DNA from: Desulfurivibrionaceae bacterium | GTDB lineage: Bacteria; Desulfobacterota; Desulfobulbia; Desulfobulbales; VMSU01 | Assembly: GCA_030145275.1 (NCBI GenBank) | Contig: JAQYVV010000005.1 | Location: 62,001 to 126,000, forward strand | Length of the DNA stretch: 64,000 nucleotides | Direction of reading: 5' to 3' | Part shown: piece after piece, positions 7,709 through 15,580 of the stretch | Position numbering within the stretch: position 1 is the stretch's first letter | Layout: every line of letters starts with the position of its first letter | The notes under the pieces: generated by a model | The model's input: the letters and a program-made list of their open reading frames with translations, nothing else | Told to the model about the DNA's origin: nothing | Database searches by the model: none | Position numbers and translations under genes: made by a program

Positions 7709-8308
7709 CTACTTTTCCTCACCAACCTGGAAGCGAACAAATCTTTTAATAGAGATATTTTCACCCATCTTAGCTATTAATTCATTTAATAAATCCTGGA
7801 TGGTTAAGTCAGGGTTTTTTACGAATTTTTGGTTCAGCAAGCAAACCTCAGAAAAATATTTATCAAGTTTTCCTGTTACAATTTTTTCTGCTATATTTGC
7901 AGGTTTGCCAGAATCAAGGGCCTGTTGGGTGTATATATCTTTTTCACGAGTCACGGTCTCTTCAGGCACAGCCTCTTTGGTGATAGCTATAGGGTTTACA
8001 GCGGCAATGTGCATTGCAACGTCTTTGGCAAAATTTTGAAAATCGTCAGTTTTTGCAACAAAGTCGGTTTCACAGCCAACTTCCACCATTACTCCGAGTT
8101 TGCCACCGGCATGAACGTATGGCTGAACAACTCCTTCACTTGTGGAACGTCCGGCTCTTTTAGCGGCAACCGCAAGACCCTTGGTTCGTAATGCGTCAAT
8201 GGATTTTTCCATGTCGCCGTCATTCTCAGATAAAGCTTTTTTGCAATCCATCATTCCGGCATTGGTTTTATCCCGGAGTTCTTTTACCATTTGACTTGTA
8301 ATTTTCAC
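7709..8308 (-). CDS. tsf: Elongation factor Ts (short form)
   Basis: Guanine nucleotide exchange factor for EF-Tu. The N-terminal UBA-like domain 'LRDKTNAGMMDCKKAL' and the 'CETDFVAKTDDF' interaction motif are present. At 199 residues it is the short EF-Ts form, lacking part of the C-terminal subdomain found in E. coli. The gap to rpsB (355 bases) contains one R4 and one R2 repeat. Confidence 0.96.
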   Translation of the reverse strand: MKITSQMVKELRDKTNAGMMDCKKALSENDGDMEKSIDALRTKGLAVAAKRAGRSTSEGVVQPYVHAGGKLGVMVEVGCETDFVAKTDDFQNFAKDVAMHIAAVNPIAITKEAVPEETVTREKDIYTQQALDSGKPANIAEKIVTGKLDKYFSEVCLLNQKFVKNPDLTIQDLLNELIAKMGENISIKRFVRFQVGEEK

Positions 8309-8413
8309 GATCGTATCTTCCTATGTGTTTTTTCTGTTCTAATCTAATTCTACTTGGTCAGATTCGTCTCTTTGCGTAAGCTCAAACCCAGGACCATAAA
8401 AGTTTTCCTAGGA

Positions 8414-8447
8414 CTGGATCCCTGCTGGAAACATGCAGGGATGACGA
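8414..8447 (+). repeat. R4 palindromic repeat, copy 5
   Basis: CTGGATCCCTGCTGGAAACATGCAGGGATGACGA, in the rpsB-tsf gap. This copy has no inverted partner nearby. Confidence 0.85.
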
Positions 8448-8511
8448 GACAGTATGATAATCTATGTAGATCCGTAAATCTGACAAGGTAGAATTAAGAA
8501 AGTAAATTATC

Positions 8512-8627
8512 TAATCCGGATAAACCGGAAATAAGTGCCTTAACAGTGGTCCGCAACATATTGGGAGCATTGTTCTTTTTTTTGAATTCTTGTTTTTTGT
8601 GACAGGATTTCAGTTATAAGGCACTAA
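8512..8627 (-). repeat. R2 palindromic element, copy a (rpsB-tsf gap)
   Basis: It runs from TAATCCGGATAAACCGGAAATAAGTGCCTTAACAGT to TTATAAGGCACTAAA, with a CCGG hairpin at one end and GTGCCTTA/TAAGGCAC terminal inverted repeats. Nearly identical in reverse complement to the copies at 18828 and 55742 (subfamily I). It lies inside an operon and should be transcribed with it. Confidence 0.85.
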
Positions 8628-8663
8628 AACTATTATATTCTATTAAGTTGTTTATAATTTTTA

Positions 8664-9482
8664 CTATGCGGCAGCTTCTGGTTTTGCTTCTGGTTTTGCT
8701 TCTGGTTTTGCTTCTGCGGCGACCGCTTCGTCAGCGGCTTCAATTGCGGCAAGATCTTCAACCGTTTCAGCGATGGCGTTTTCTTCCATGCCATCCGAAA
8801 TTTTAGATTTTCCTTCAATAACGGCGTCGGCAATTCTTGAAACTATCAATTTAATAGATCTAATCGCATCATCATTGCCTGGGATAGGATAATTAACCCC
8901 TTCAGGGTCGCAATTTGTGTCAAGCATTGAAATTACCGGGATGCCAAGACGATTTGCTTCATCAACTGCAATGCTTTCTCTTTTTGGGTCAACAATAAAA
9001 ATTGCAGAAGGAAGCCCCTTCATATTTTTTATACCGCCGAGGTTCCTGATCAATTTGGCTAGGTCTTTCCCCATTTTCATGGCTTCTTTTTTCTTATACT
9101 GATTAATGGTGCCATCCTCGGTCATGGCCTCAATGTTTTTCATGCGGTCAACGCTTTTCTTGATGGTTTGGTAGTTGGTGAGCATACCTCCAAGCCAGCG
9201 ATGATCGACGTAGAACATGCCGCATCTTTCTGCCTCTTCTTTGATGGTCTCCTGTGCTTGTCGCTTGGTGCCGACAAACATGATGTTGCCGCCTTTGGCA
9301 ACGCATTTTTCTACGAAGTCGTAGGCCTTGTTGAAAAGAGGCAGTGTCTTGTCGAGATTGATAATGTATATTTTGTTTCGTGCCCCAAAAATATATGGTT
9401 TCATTTTCGGGTTCCAGCGTTTGGTCTGATGACCAAAGTGCAGTCCAGCTACCAGCATTTCTTTCATGGTAATGTGTGACAT
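8664..9482 (-). CDS. rpsB: 30S ribosomal protein S2
   Basis: The first gene of the translation operon. '[18 protein letters not shown]' and '[11 protein letters not shown]' are S2 signatures. The body ends near residue 230; a low-complexity Glu/Ala-rich tail follows, finishing with three tandem PEAK-type units encoded by a 12-bp tandem repeat (8670-8715). Such acidic tails vary in the family and are not needed for assignment. Confidence 0.97.
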   Translation of the reverse strand: MSHITMKEMLVAGLHFGHQTKRWNPKMKPYIFGARNKIYIINLDKTLPLFNKAYDFVEKCVAKGGNIMFVGTKRQAQETIKEEAERCGMFYVDHRWLGGMLTNYQTIKKSVDRMKNIEAMTEDGTINQYKKKEAMKMGKDLAKLIRNLGGIKNMKGLPSAIFIVDPKRESIAVDEANRLGIPVISMLDTNCDPEGVNYPIPGNDDAIRSIKLIVSRIADAVIEGKSKISDGMEENAIAETVEDLAAIEAADEAVAAEAKPEAKPEAKPEAAA

Positions 9483-9728
9483 GTAAATCTCCTTTTTTGG
9501 TTAGTCCGCCATCCCTGTCTCCAACCCGCCTTCGGCAGGCACCATAGGACTATTTCGGGATGTGTGATTTGAAAACATGATTTTATATCATTTAAGCCTG
9601 ATTTTTTCAAGGAAGAACGTCATGGAATAGTAAAAAAAATATTTTGGTTTATTGATAAGATGGAATTGGTTATGTTTTTTTTAAGTTTTCAAATAAACTT
9701 CAATTTCACTTGTTTACAAATTTTAATT

Positions 9729-10319
9729 ATGCAAAAATCGGCAGTTTTTTTAGATCGAGATGGGACCATCAACGAACAGATGGGCTATATTAATCATATA
9801 AGTCGTTTTGTCCTTCTTCCTGGAGCGGCGCAGGCTATTAAAATCCTTAACGATAATAATGTTCAGGTTGTGGTGACCACAAATCAGTCCGGGCTTGCCA
9901 GGGGATATTTTCCTGAGTCACTGCTTGATGATGTGCATGCTAAAATGCATACTCTTTTGGCTGCAGAAGGTGCCAAAGTGGATGGAATTTATGTTTGCCC
10001 CCACCATCCTGAGGCAAAAGAAGAGAGATTTTTGGCAAACTGCAACTGTCGCAAGCCAAAACCCGGACTTTTTTTACAGGCTGCGGAAGAACTTAATATA
10101 GATCTTTCAAAATCGTTTGTTGTTGGTGACCGCTGGTCGGACTTAAAGGCAGCCGCCAACTGCGATGCTACCGGAATACTGGTTTTAACTGGATATGGCA
10201 GGGGGGATTATGATTATATTGGCCCCAAGCAAGAAATTCAGCCCAAATATGTTGCCGAAGATCTTATGGATGCTGTTCAATGGATTTTAAGTTCTTCGCC
10301 TGGGGTGTACGCTCCTTAA
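9729..10319 (+). CDS. gmhB: D-glycero-D-manno-heptose 1,7-bisphosphate 7-phosphatase
   Basis: HAD-family phosphatase of ADP-heptose synthesis for the LPS inner core. 'FLDRDGTIN' carries the nucleophile and acid Asp; 'TNQSGLARGYF' is motif II. The zinc-loop pattern 'CPHHPEA...CNCRKPKPG' separates GmhB from histidinol phosphatase-only relatives. ATG 9729 gives 196 residues, the usual size. The track start at 9660 would add 23 hydrophobic residues and is not preferred. No clear Shine-Dalgarno is visible for either start. Confidence 0.85.
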   Translation: MQKSAVFLDRDGTINEQMGYINHISRFVLLPGAAQAIKILNDNNVQVVVTTNQSGLARGYFPESLLDDVHAKMHTLLAAEGAKVDGIYVCPHHPEAKEERFLANCNCRKPKPGLFLQAAEELNIDLSKSFVVGDRWSDLKAAANCDATGILVLTGYGRGDYDYIGPKQEIQPKYVAEDLMDAVQWILSSSPGVYAP

Positions 10320-10348
10320 TAAATATTTTAAAATGTCCAATTAGCTCG

Positions 10349-12418
10349 ATGAAAAAAACATTTTTTAAATTTACAACCCTGCTTTTTCTTCTCACTGCTG
10401 TGAGCTACTTGGGATATGCCTTTCTGAACAGATCGCCTTATCCTGCCCTCCCAAGCTTATCTGAAGCATCTGATTTGAATAGTAGAGAAAAAGAGAGTGT
10501 CTCGGTTGTCAGCGTGCAAAAGGAGCCTGACCCTAAAACTGCCCAGGAGGGGCAAGATAAAGGTGGTGTAAGTGATTCAGAACCAAAAAAGATAAAAGAA
10601 CCTGAATATTACACCATTCAAGTTTCAAGTTTAAAAACGATCAGAGGTGCTGAACGTGATTTCAAAAAACTATCGGCCCAATTATCAGCAGATAAAAAAG
10701 AATTTTTGCGGATAGAAAAGGTCCAGGGCTATTATACCGTCAGGGTTGGCAAGTTCCATGGCAAAGAAGAGGGGAAAGGGTTATTAAGTGCAGTTACCCG
10801 CACCTATCCATCGGCTCGTTATTTTTCTGCCTATATTTTGCCCGTGCGGATAAAAAAGATCTTTTCGCCGGATGAACTCTCCCTTGTTGAAGATGATCGT
10901 GCAACAGGGTCTGGAGAACCTGGTGTGGCGGCTGAACCAGTGGCAGCAGTTGCACAGAAAAAATCTGTGCTGGGCCCGGTAATAGCTCAAGTGGATGAAG
11001 TCCCTGTAATTGAAGGGCCTGGAGAACCAGGTGTGGCTGCAGAACCTGTAGTGCCAGTTGCACAGAAAAAAACGGCGGTGCTCCCTGCAACTGCTCAAGT
11101 GGATGAAGCCTCTGTAATTGCACAGTTGCTAGATTATGCAAAAGAGGCAGGAGTCGATGCAAGTGTTGAAGTCCCTGAGACTGCCGTTGTCCCCGAACCA
11201 GCTGAGCAGGCAGGGCCGCTGGAAGAGTTCAAGATATCTGAAACGATTCAGGCTCCGCCTGCACCTCAACCCGAGCTTACAAAAGAACCCACGGGGGATG
11301 ATCCGGCCCAGGTCAACTCGCCCACTATAATTAAAGAAGAAGATCTTCTGGAAGCTCAGGAAGTGGTGGAAACCGGGAGGCAGGAAGGCGAGGGCGTCGG
11401 GGCTCTTGATTTGCCAGAAGTCATCTCGGATCAAACTGATCTATTTGATAAACCGTTGCTAAATCTGCAAGAAGAAAAAAAGATATTTTCCCATGATGTG
11501 ACGGCGATTATTGATCGAAATGAGACTGGTGGAAAAATAAATAAACCTTCAACTCTTTTTTACGATAAGCAGGCCCAGGAAACCTATGTATCTTCTGGAG
11601 GGCGTCTGGTGATTTACGGGCATGACTATTATCCCCTGCTTTCCATCGGTAGGGAGAGAGGTATCAATAATTTTACTGCCGGGGTATTTGATCGGGGGAT
11701 GCTTTATATTGCTCAAAGTGGCAGCCAGGAGACCCCTGCAAAAATAACGATCCTGAACGGCGCTCTTGTTAAAGAAAGAGATATACCCCTTGCTGCTGCA
11801 GAACTTAAAAAAATTAATCCGCACCGGCTGGGGGTGGCGATAAATGGGGATATTTATCTTATTGGCAACGGCTCTTCTGCGGTTCTTGTCATTGAAGAGC
11901 AGACAGGCACTCATCGCTGGTGGAAAATAAGCGTCAGGAAGGAGAGTGGAAGCTCTTATTCTAAGGCTCCTAAAGGCGGTCGTGAGATTACTGTAAACGA
12001 TATAGATGTAGATTCTCACGGCAATATCTATTTGACCAGCTTGGAATCAGGTAAAATCTTTGTTTATAATAGTAACGAAGAGTTTCTCTTCTCGTTTGGC
12101 GAAAAAGGCGGTGCCCATAGTAAATTAAGCCGTCCTCAAGGTCTTGTTATAGATGAGATGCGCAGATGTTTTTATGTGGTTGACTATATGCGGCATTGTG
12201 TTCAGGTCTACGATTATACCGGAAGATTTCGCTATGAACTGGGTGGCAAGGGTTGGGCCCGGGGCAGGTTGCAATATCCCACGGATGTTGCGCTGGGACC
12301 TGGCGGGCAGCTGTTGGTGGCAGATTATTTCAATGATCGGGTCCAGGCCTTTGATGTGCATTTTCCTGAACCTTTTCCACAAAAACCAGAAAACTTGTGG
12401 CAAATTCCTGTTAAATAA
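10349..12418 (+). CDS. SPOR-domain and NHL-repeat envelope protein
   Basis: The likely start is ATG 10349 (MKKTFFKFTTLLF...), giving an N-terminal signal anchor and 689 residues. A SPOR domain follows at about residues 88-170 ('YYTIQVSSLKTIRGAERDF...YYTVRVGKF'), which by family binds denuded peptidoglycan. A Pro/Glu/Ala-rich linker contains two tandem units of roughly 36 residues (GEPGVAAEPV...AQKK...AQVDE). The C-terminal third is a beta-propeller with NHL repeats ('SRPQGLVIDEMRRCFYVVDY', 'LQYPTDVALGPGGQLLVADY'). It stands 18 bases before the sigma54 activator and opens the cytochrome locus. Function is unknown; a cell-wall-bound scaffold is inference. Confidence 0.75.
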   Translation: MKKTFFKFTTLLFLLTAVSYLGYAFLNRSPYPALPSLSEASDLNSREKESVSVVSVQKEPDPKTAQEGQDKGGVSDSEPKKIKEPEYYTIQVSSLKTIRGAERDFKKLSAQLSADKKEFLRIEKVQGYYTVRVGKFHGKEEGKGLLSAVTRTYPSARYFSAYILPVRIKKIFSPDELSLVEDDRATGSGEPGVAAEPVAAVAQKKSVLGPVIAQVDEVPVIEGPGEPGVAAEPVVPVAQKKTAVLPATAQVDEASVIAQLLDYAKEAGVDASVEVPETAVVPEPAEQAGPLEEFKISETIQAPPAPQPELTKEPTGDDPAQVNSPTIIKEEDLLEAQEVVETGRQEGEGVGALDLPEVISDQTDLFDKPLLNLQEEKKIFSHDVTAIIDRNETGGKINKPSTLFYDKQAQETYVSSGGRLVIYGHDYYPLLSIGRERGINNFTAGVFDRGMLYIAQSGSQETPAKITILNGALVKERDIPLAAAELKKINPHRLGVAINGDIYLIGNGSSAVLVIEEQTGTHRWWKISVRKESGSSYSKAPKGGREITVNDIDVDSHGNIYLTSLESGKIFVYNSNEEFLFSFGEKGGAHSKLSRPQGLVIDEMRRCFYVVDYMRHCVQVYDYTGRFRYELGGKGWARGRLQYPTDVALGPGGQLLVADYFNDRVQAFDVHFPEPFPQKPENLWQIPVK

Positions 12419-12436
12419 AAGGTGTAAAGTGGTGCT

Positions 12437-13810
12437 ATGGCGACAGTCCTGGTAATTGAAAAAGAACAAAAATGGCGACTTTTATTAAAGGCCGCCTGCG
12501 AGGGTAGGTATACCCTCTCCTTTTGTAATGAAGATAGCGATGCTTTACAGGCCTCTGTGAATCAGACCTATTATGATCTGGTGCTCTATAATCTGCCAAG
12601 TGATATGAATGAGACTTTTTCCCAGACCATGCAGGAGTTAAGGAAACATCTCCCCTTTTCGCCGGTTGTTGTCACCAGTGATAGCTGTGAGGTCGGGACA
12701 GTTGTCTTGGCGATTAAACAGGGGGCTTATGATTTTGTGGTTAAACCCTATGATGCCGCCAAAATCTCTTTAGCGCTGGGCAATGCCCAGGAGAGTCTTT
12801 CCCTGAAAAACGAGATCAATTACCTGCGCCGTGAACAAGACGTTATCTATGAGATGAGCAAGGTAATAGCCTTAAGTCCTGCCATGCGCCAGGTGATCGA
12901 TAACGTAAATAAATTTGCCGCAACCGACTCCACTGTCCTGATGACCGGTGAGACCGGTACCGGTAAGAGCATGCTGGCGGGCTCTGTTCATTTTAACAGC
13001 TCCAGGCGTCTTAAACCCTTTGTGAAGATTAATTGCGCCAATATTCAGGAAAACCTGCTGGAGAGCGAGCTCTTTGGCCACGAAAAAGGCTCCTTTACCG
13101 GGGCTGACAAGATGCGGGTCGGCCGCTTTGAACAGGCCAATGGCGGCAGTATCTTGCTAGATGAGATTGGTGAAATGAGTTTTGGCCTGCAGGCCAAGCT
13201 TTTGCGGATTTTAGAGGAGAAGTCCTTTGAACGCCTGGGCGGCAACCGTACTATCCATGTGGATACTCGTGTGATTGCAGCCACCCATCGTGATCTTGAA
13301 GAGCTGGTGCGCCAGAAAAAATTCAGAGAGGACCTCTTTTACCGGATTAATGTTCTGCCTATTCATCTGCCGCCCCTACGTGAACGAAAACAATGTTTAG
13401 AGCCCTTGGCCAATTTTTTGTTGAAGAAATTGAGTCGCACTTTGCATAAGCTGGTGAAAAAATTTACGCCAGAGGTTATGGAGCTTATCAAAGCCTACCC
13501 CTGGCCCGGAAATATCCGGCAGCTCGCTAACACCATCGAGCGGGCTGTCCTGCTTGAAGATGGGGAGACTATCCAGATGGATAATTTTACCTTGCTTGAG
13601 GTGGAGACTAAGCAAAAGGCGGAACCTGCAGGCTTTGCTAAAAGCCTGCCTTTGGCGGAACTTGAGAAGGAGAAGATCTTGGCCGCCCTGGAGGAGTCTC
13701 TTTGGATTCAAAAAGACGCGGCCATACTTTTAGGGGTAAGCCCCCGGGTGCTCAATCATAAAATTAAAAAGTTTGCAATTACCCACCACCGCTGGCGGAA
13801 AAACACCTGA
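12437..13810 (+). CDS. Sigma54-dependent transcriptional activator with degenerate receiver
   Basis: NtrC-type bacterial enhancer-binding protein, 457 residues. The N-terminal receiver fold (1-120) lacks the phospho-acceptor: 'DLVLYNLP' has Asn-52 where Asp is expected, and the acidic pocket reads 'VIEKE' rather than 'VDDD'; the Lys in 'VKPYD' is kept. The AAA+ domain has Walker A 'GETGTGKS', the sigma54 loop 'GSFTGA' (Ser variant), and Walker B 'GSILLDEIGE'. A Fis-type helix-turn-helix is at the C-terminus ('KDAAILLGVSPRVLNHKIKKF'). No histidine kinase is adjacent. It lies directly upstream of a good -24/-12 promoter for the cytochrome at 14177, so it probably activates that gene without classical phosphorylation. 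Confidence 0.9.
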   Translation: MATVLVIEKEQKWRLLLKAACEGRYTLSFCNEDSDALQASVNQTYYDLVLYNLPSDMNETFSQTMQELRKHLPFSPVVVTSDSCEVGTVVLAIKQGAYDFVVKPYDAAKISLALGNAQESLSLKNEINYLRREQDVIYEMSKVIALSPAMRQVIDNVNKFAATDSTVLMTGETGTGKSMLAGSVHFNSSRRLKPFVKINCANIQENLLESELFGHEKGSFTGADKMRVGRFEQANGGSILLDEIGEMSFGLQAKLLRILEEKSFERLGGNRTIHVDTRVIAATHRDLEELVRQKKFREDLFYRINVLPIHLPPLRERKQCLEPLANFLLKKLSRTLHKLVKKFTPEVMELIKAYPWPGNIRQLANTIERAVLLEDGETIQMDNFTLLEVETKQKAEPAGFAKSLPLAELEKEKILAALEESLWIQKDAAILLGVSPRVLNHKIKKFAITHHRWRKNT

Positions 13811-14176
13811 GTGCGGCAGGATTCGTCTCATATTTCTTCTCTTGGATTGCAGGTTTTTTAATCAAGCTGTGTGAAAAAGGAAACAGGGTGAGGCACAGTT
13901 GCCACACTTCAGTACTGGCTTAGCGTAATTACCGACAAATTGTTACCCCTGTTACATATCTGTAATTAGATTCTCTGTTTCTTTTACCATGAGCGAGATT
14001 CTACTTCTAATTTCCAGGGAAAAGGGAGCTATAGCTGCTAAACTACAAAGTAGTATAAAAAATATTGACAACGGCATATTAATTGCTATAACCAATTGAT
14101 GAATGTTTTTTTTAAGAAAAATAAATGCAAAATATCTGTTATTAAAGCTGTTAATTAATTTGGGGGAGGAAAGAGT
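13811..14176. other. 366-base regulatory gap upstream of the first cytochrome
   Basis: No gene is seen. It contains the sigma54 promoter candidate at 14072 and a strong Shine-Dalgarno (GGGGGAGG at 14161-14168). The stretch at 13860-14060 would be the place for activator binding sites, but I could not define a clear repeat pair there. Confidence 0.5.
14072..14087 (+). promoter_or_regulatory. Sigma54 (-24/-12) promoter candidate
   Basis: CGGCATATTAATTGCT has the invariant GG and GC separated by exactly 10 bases and a TTGC -12 box; the -24 box is CGGCA instead of TGGCA. Transcription would start near 14098, leaving a leader of about 80 bases before ATG 14177. The sigma54 activator gene just upstream supports it. 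Confidence 0.65.
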
Positions 14177-15382
14177 ATGATTGAAAATTTTAGTAGGTTT
14201 TGCTTAAAAAGTTTGGGCGTCTCAAAAAGAAGTCTGGGATGGGTGGTAGCCATATCTGCAATAATTGGCATAACCCCAGCAATCTCCTTTGCTGTCTCAG
14301 GGTCATGTGCTGGTTGTCATACCATGCATGACAGTCAGAACGGTACTGACGATTTAAGTAATGATGCTACTGCCAATACGACTGGTGCTCAAGGAAATCT
14401 CCTGACCCAAAATTGTGTCGGTTGTCATACCTTGGCTACTGGTAATACTCAAGATACAGTTGATTTAAGCCTCTCAACTGAGGCGCCTTATGTCGATCAA
14501 TCAACAACAGTGCCAACCTTTCAGACTGGTGCCGCAAGCACCTTGGCTGGAGGTAGCTTCTATTGGGTAGGTGAAGGCGCATTTGGTGACTCTTATGGGC
14601 ATAATGTAGAAGGTGTCGATGCTATGGACGTTGCTTTGGACTATGATCCTCCTGGGTTTGATATTGCTGCTGGCTTTATGCCTGACGGCACCAATGGTCG
14701 CAACAATGAAATACTTGCTTGGTCCGATCAACTTACCTGCGCTGGGGTTAATGGTTGTCATGGATACGCCACAGATTCTGGGGTCACCGGGGCACATCAT
14801 AACAATAACGCAATAGGTACCATAACCACAGCAGCTAGCGCCGATAATGTTGGAGATCATTATCGCTTTCTTGAAGGCATTAAGGGTGTTGAAGAAGCCG
14901 AATGGGAATTTAATGTTGCCGCCACTCCCCTTGCTGTAAACGTCTATCATGGCAATGACCGTGATGCAGGCAATTCAATTGCTGATACTACCAAAGACAC
15001 AATTTCCTTCCTCTGTGCTGAATGTCACGGTGACTTCCATTCAGATGATGGTGGCGCTGGCGTCAGTACAACAGGCGCTAGTCCTTGGATAAGACATCCA
15101 ATAGACATAGCTTTGGCTGATAAGGCCAGTGAATATGCTAACTACGCAGATTATGATTATACAGTGCCAGTAGCCTTTGATACAGGCAATGCTGCTTATG
15201 ATACCCCAGGCGAAATCACGGCTGCAGGTGTGGTTCAAACCGGATTGGCCACTGTGACCTGTCTATCCTGTCATGTAGCACATGGTGGTCCATATCCAGA
15301 CCTGCTTCGCTGGGATTATACTGCCATAGTTGCTGGTTCTGATTATAATCTTGGTTGTAACGTCTGTCACAACACTAAATAG
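14177..15382 (+). CDS. Secreted multihaem c-type cytochrome, paralogue 1
   Basis: 401 residues with an N-terminal signal sequence ending near 'ISFAVSG'. There are five canonical haem sites (CAGCH, CVGCH, CAECH, CLSCH, CNVCH) and one non-canonical CAGVNGCH (CX5CH), probably six haems. Candidate distal His ligands are numerous and shared with the paralogue at 26847: HTMH, GHNVEG, HHNN, HYRFL, YHG, FHS, IRHPID and HVAH. The gene has the locus's best Shine-Dalgarno, a sigma54 promoter candidate and its own terminator, which suggests separately controlled, high expression. From memory, the size, 'CHTMH' start and neighbours (NHL propellers, prolyl isomerase) recall OmcE/OmcS-type polymerising cytochromes; filament formation is not shown by the sequence. 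Confidence 0.85.
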   Translation: MIENFSRFCLKSLGVSKRSLGWVVAISAIIGITPAISFAVSGSCAGCHTMHDSQNGTDDLSNDATANTTGAQGNLLTQNCVGCHTLATGNTQDTVDLSLSTEAPYVDQSTTVPTFQTGAASTLAGGSFYWVGEGAFGDSYGHNVEGVDAMDVALDYDPPGFDIAAGFMPDGTNGRNNEILAWSDQLTCAGVNGCHGYATDSGVTGAHHNNNAIGTITTAASADNVGDHYRFLEGIKGVEEAEWEFNVAATPLAVNVYHGNDRDAGNSIADTTKDTISFLCAECHGDFHSDDGGAGVSTTGASPWIRHPIDIALADKASEYANYADYDYTVPVAFDTGNAAYDTPGEITAAGVVQTGLATVTCLSCHVAHGGPYPDLLRWDYTAIVAGSDYNLGCNVCHNTK

Positions 15383-15437
15383 TGTGGAATAAGGTTGTTG
15401 ACATTTGATTAGTCAAATATTTGCTCTAAAAAAAGTT

Positions 15438-15475
15438 AAAAGATCCTGCCGCTTATGGCAGGATCTTTTTTTTTG
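15438..15475 (+). terminator. Rho-independent terminator after cytochrome 1
   Basis: AAAGATCCTGCC-GCTTAT-GGCAGGATCTTT followed by a T-run. The perfect 12-bp stem lies 56 bases past the stop codon, so cytochrome 1 should be mainly monocistronic. Confidence 0.92.
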
Positions 15476-15580
15476 TTTTATTCCTATCTGATTAATGGTA
15501 GATAATTTATAATTAAAACAAAATGTTAAAAGCAAAAATGTTAAAAGTTGATTTCTCTTAGGTGTACCAAATAAACTTGT

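Noticed and set aside
10794-11162. Minus-strand ORFs opposite the SPOR/NHL gene
   Set aside because: Shadows of a Pro/Glu/Ala-rich repeated linker; long open frames are expected opposite such composition.
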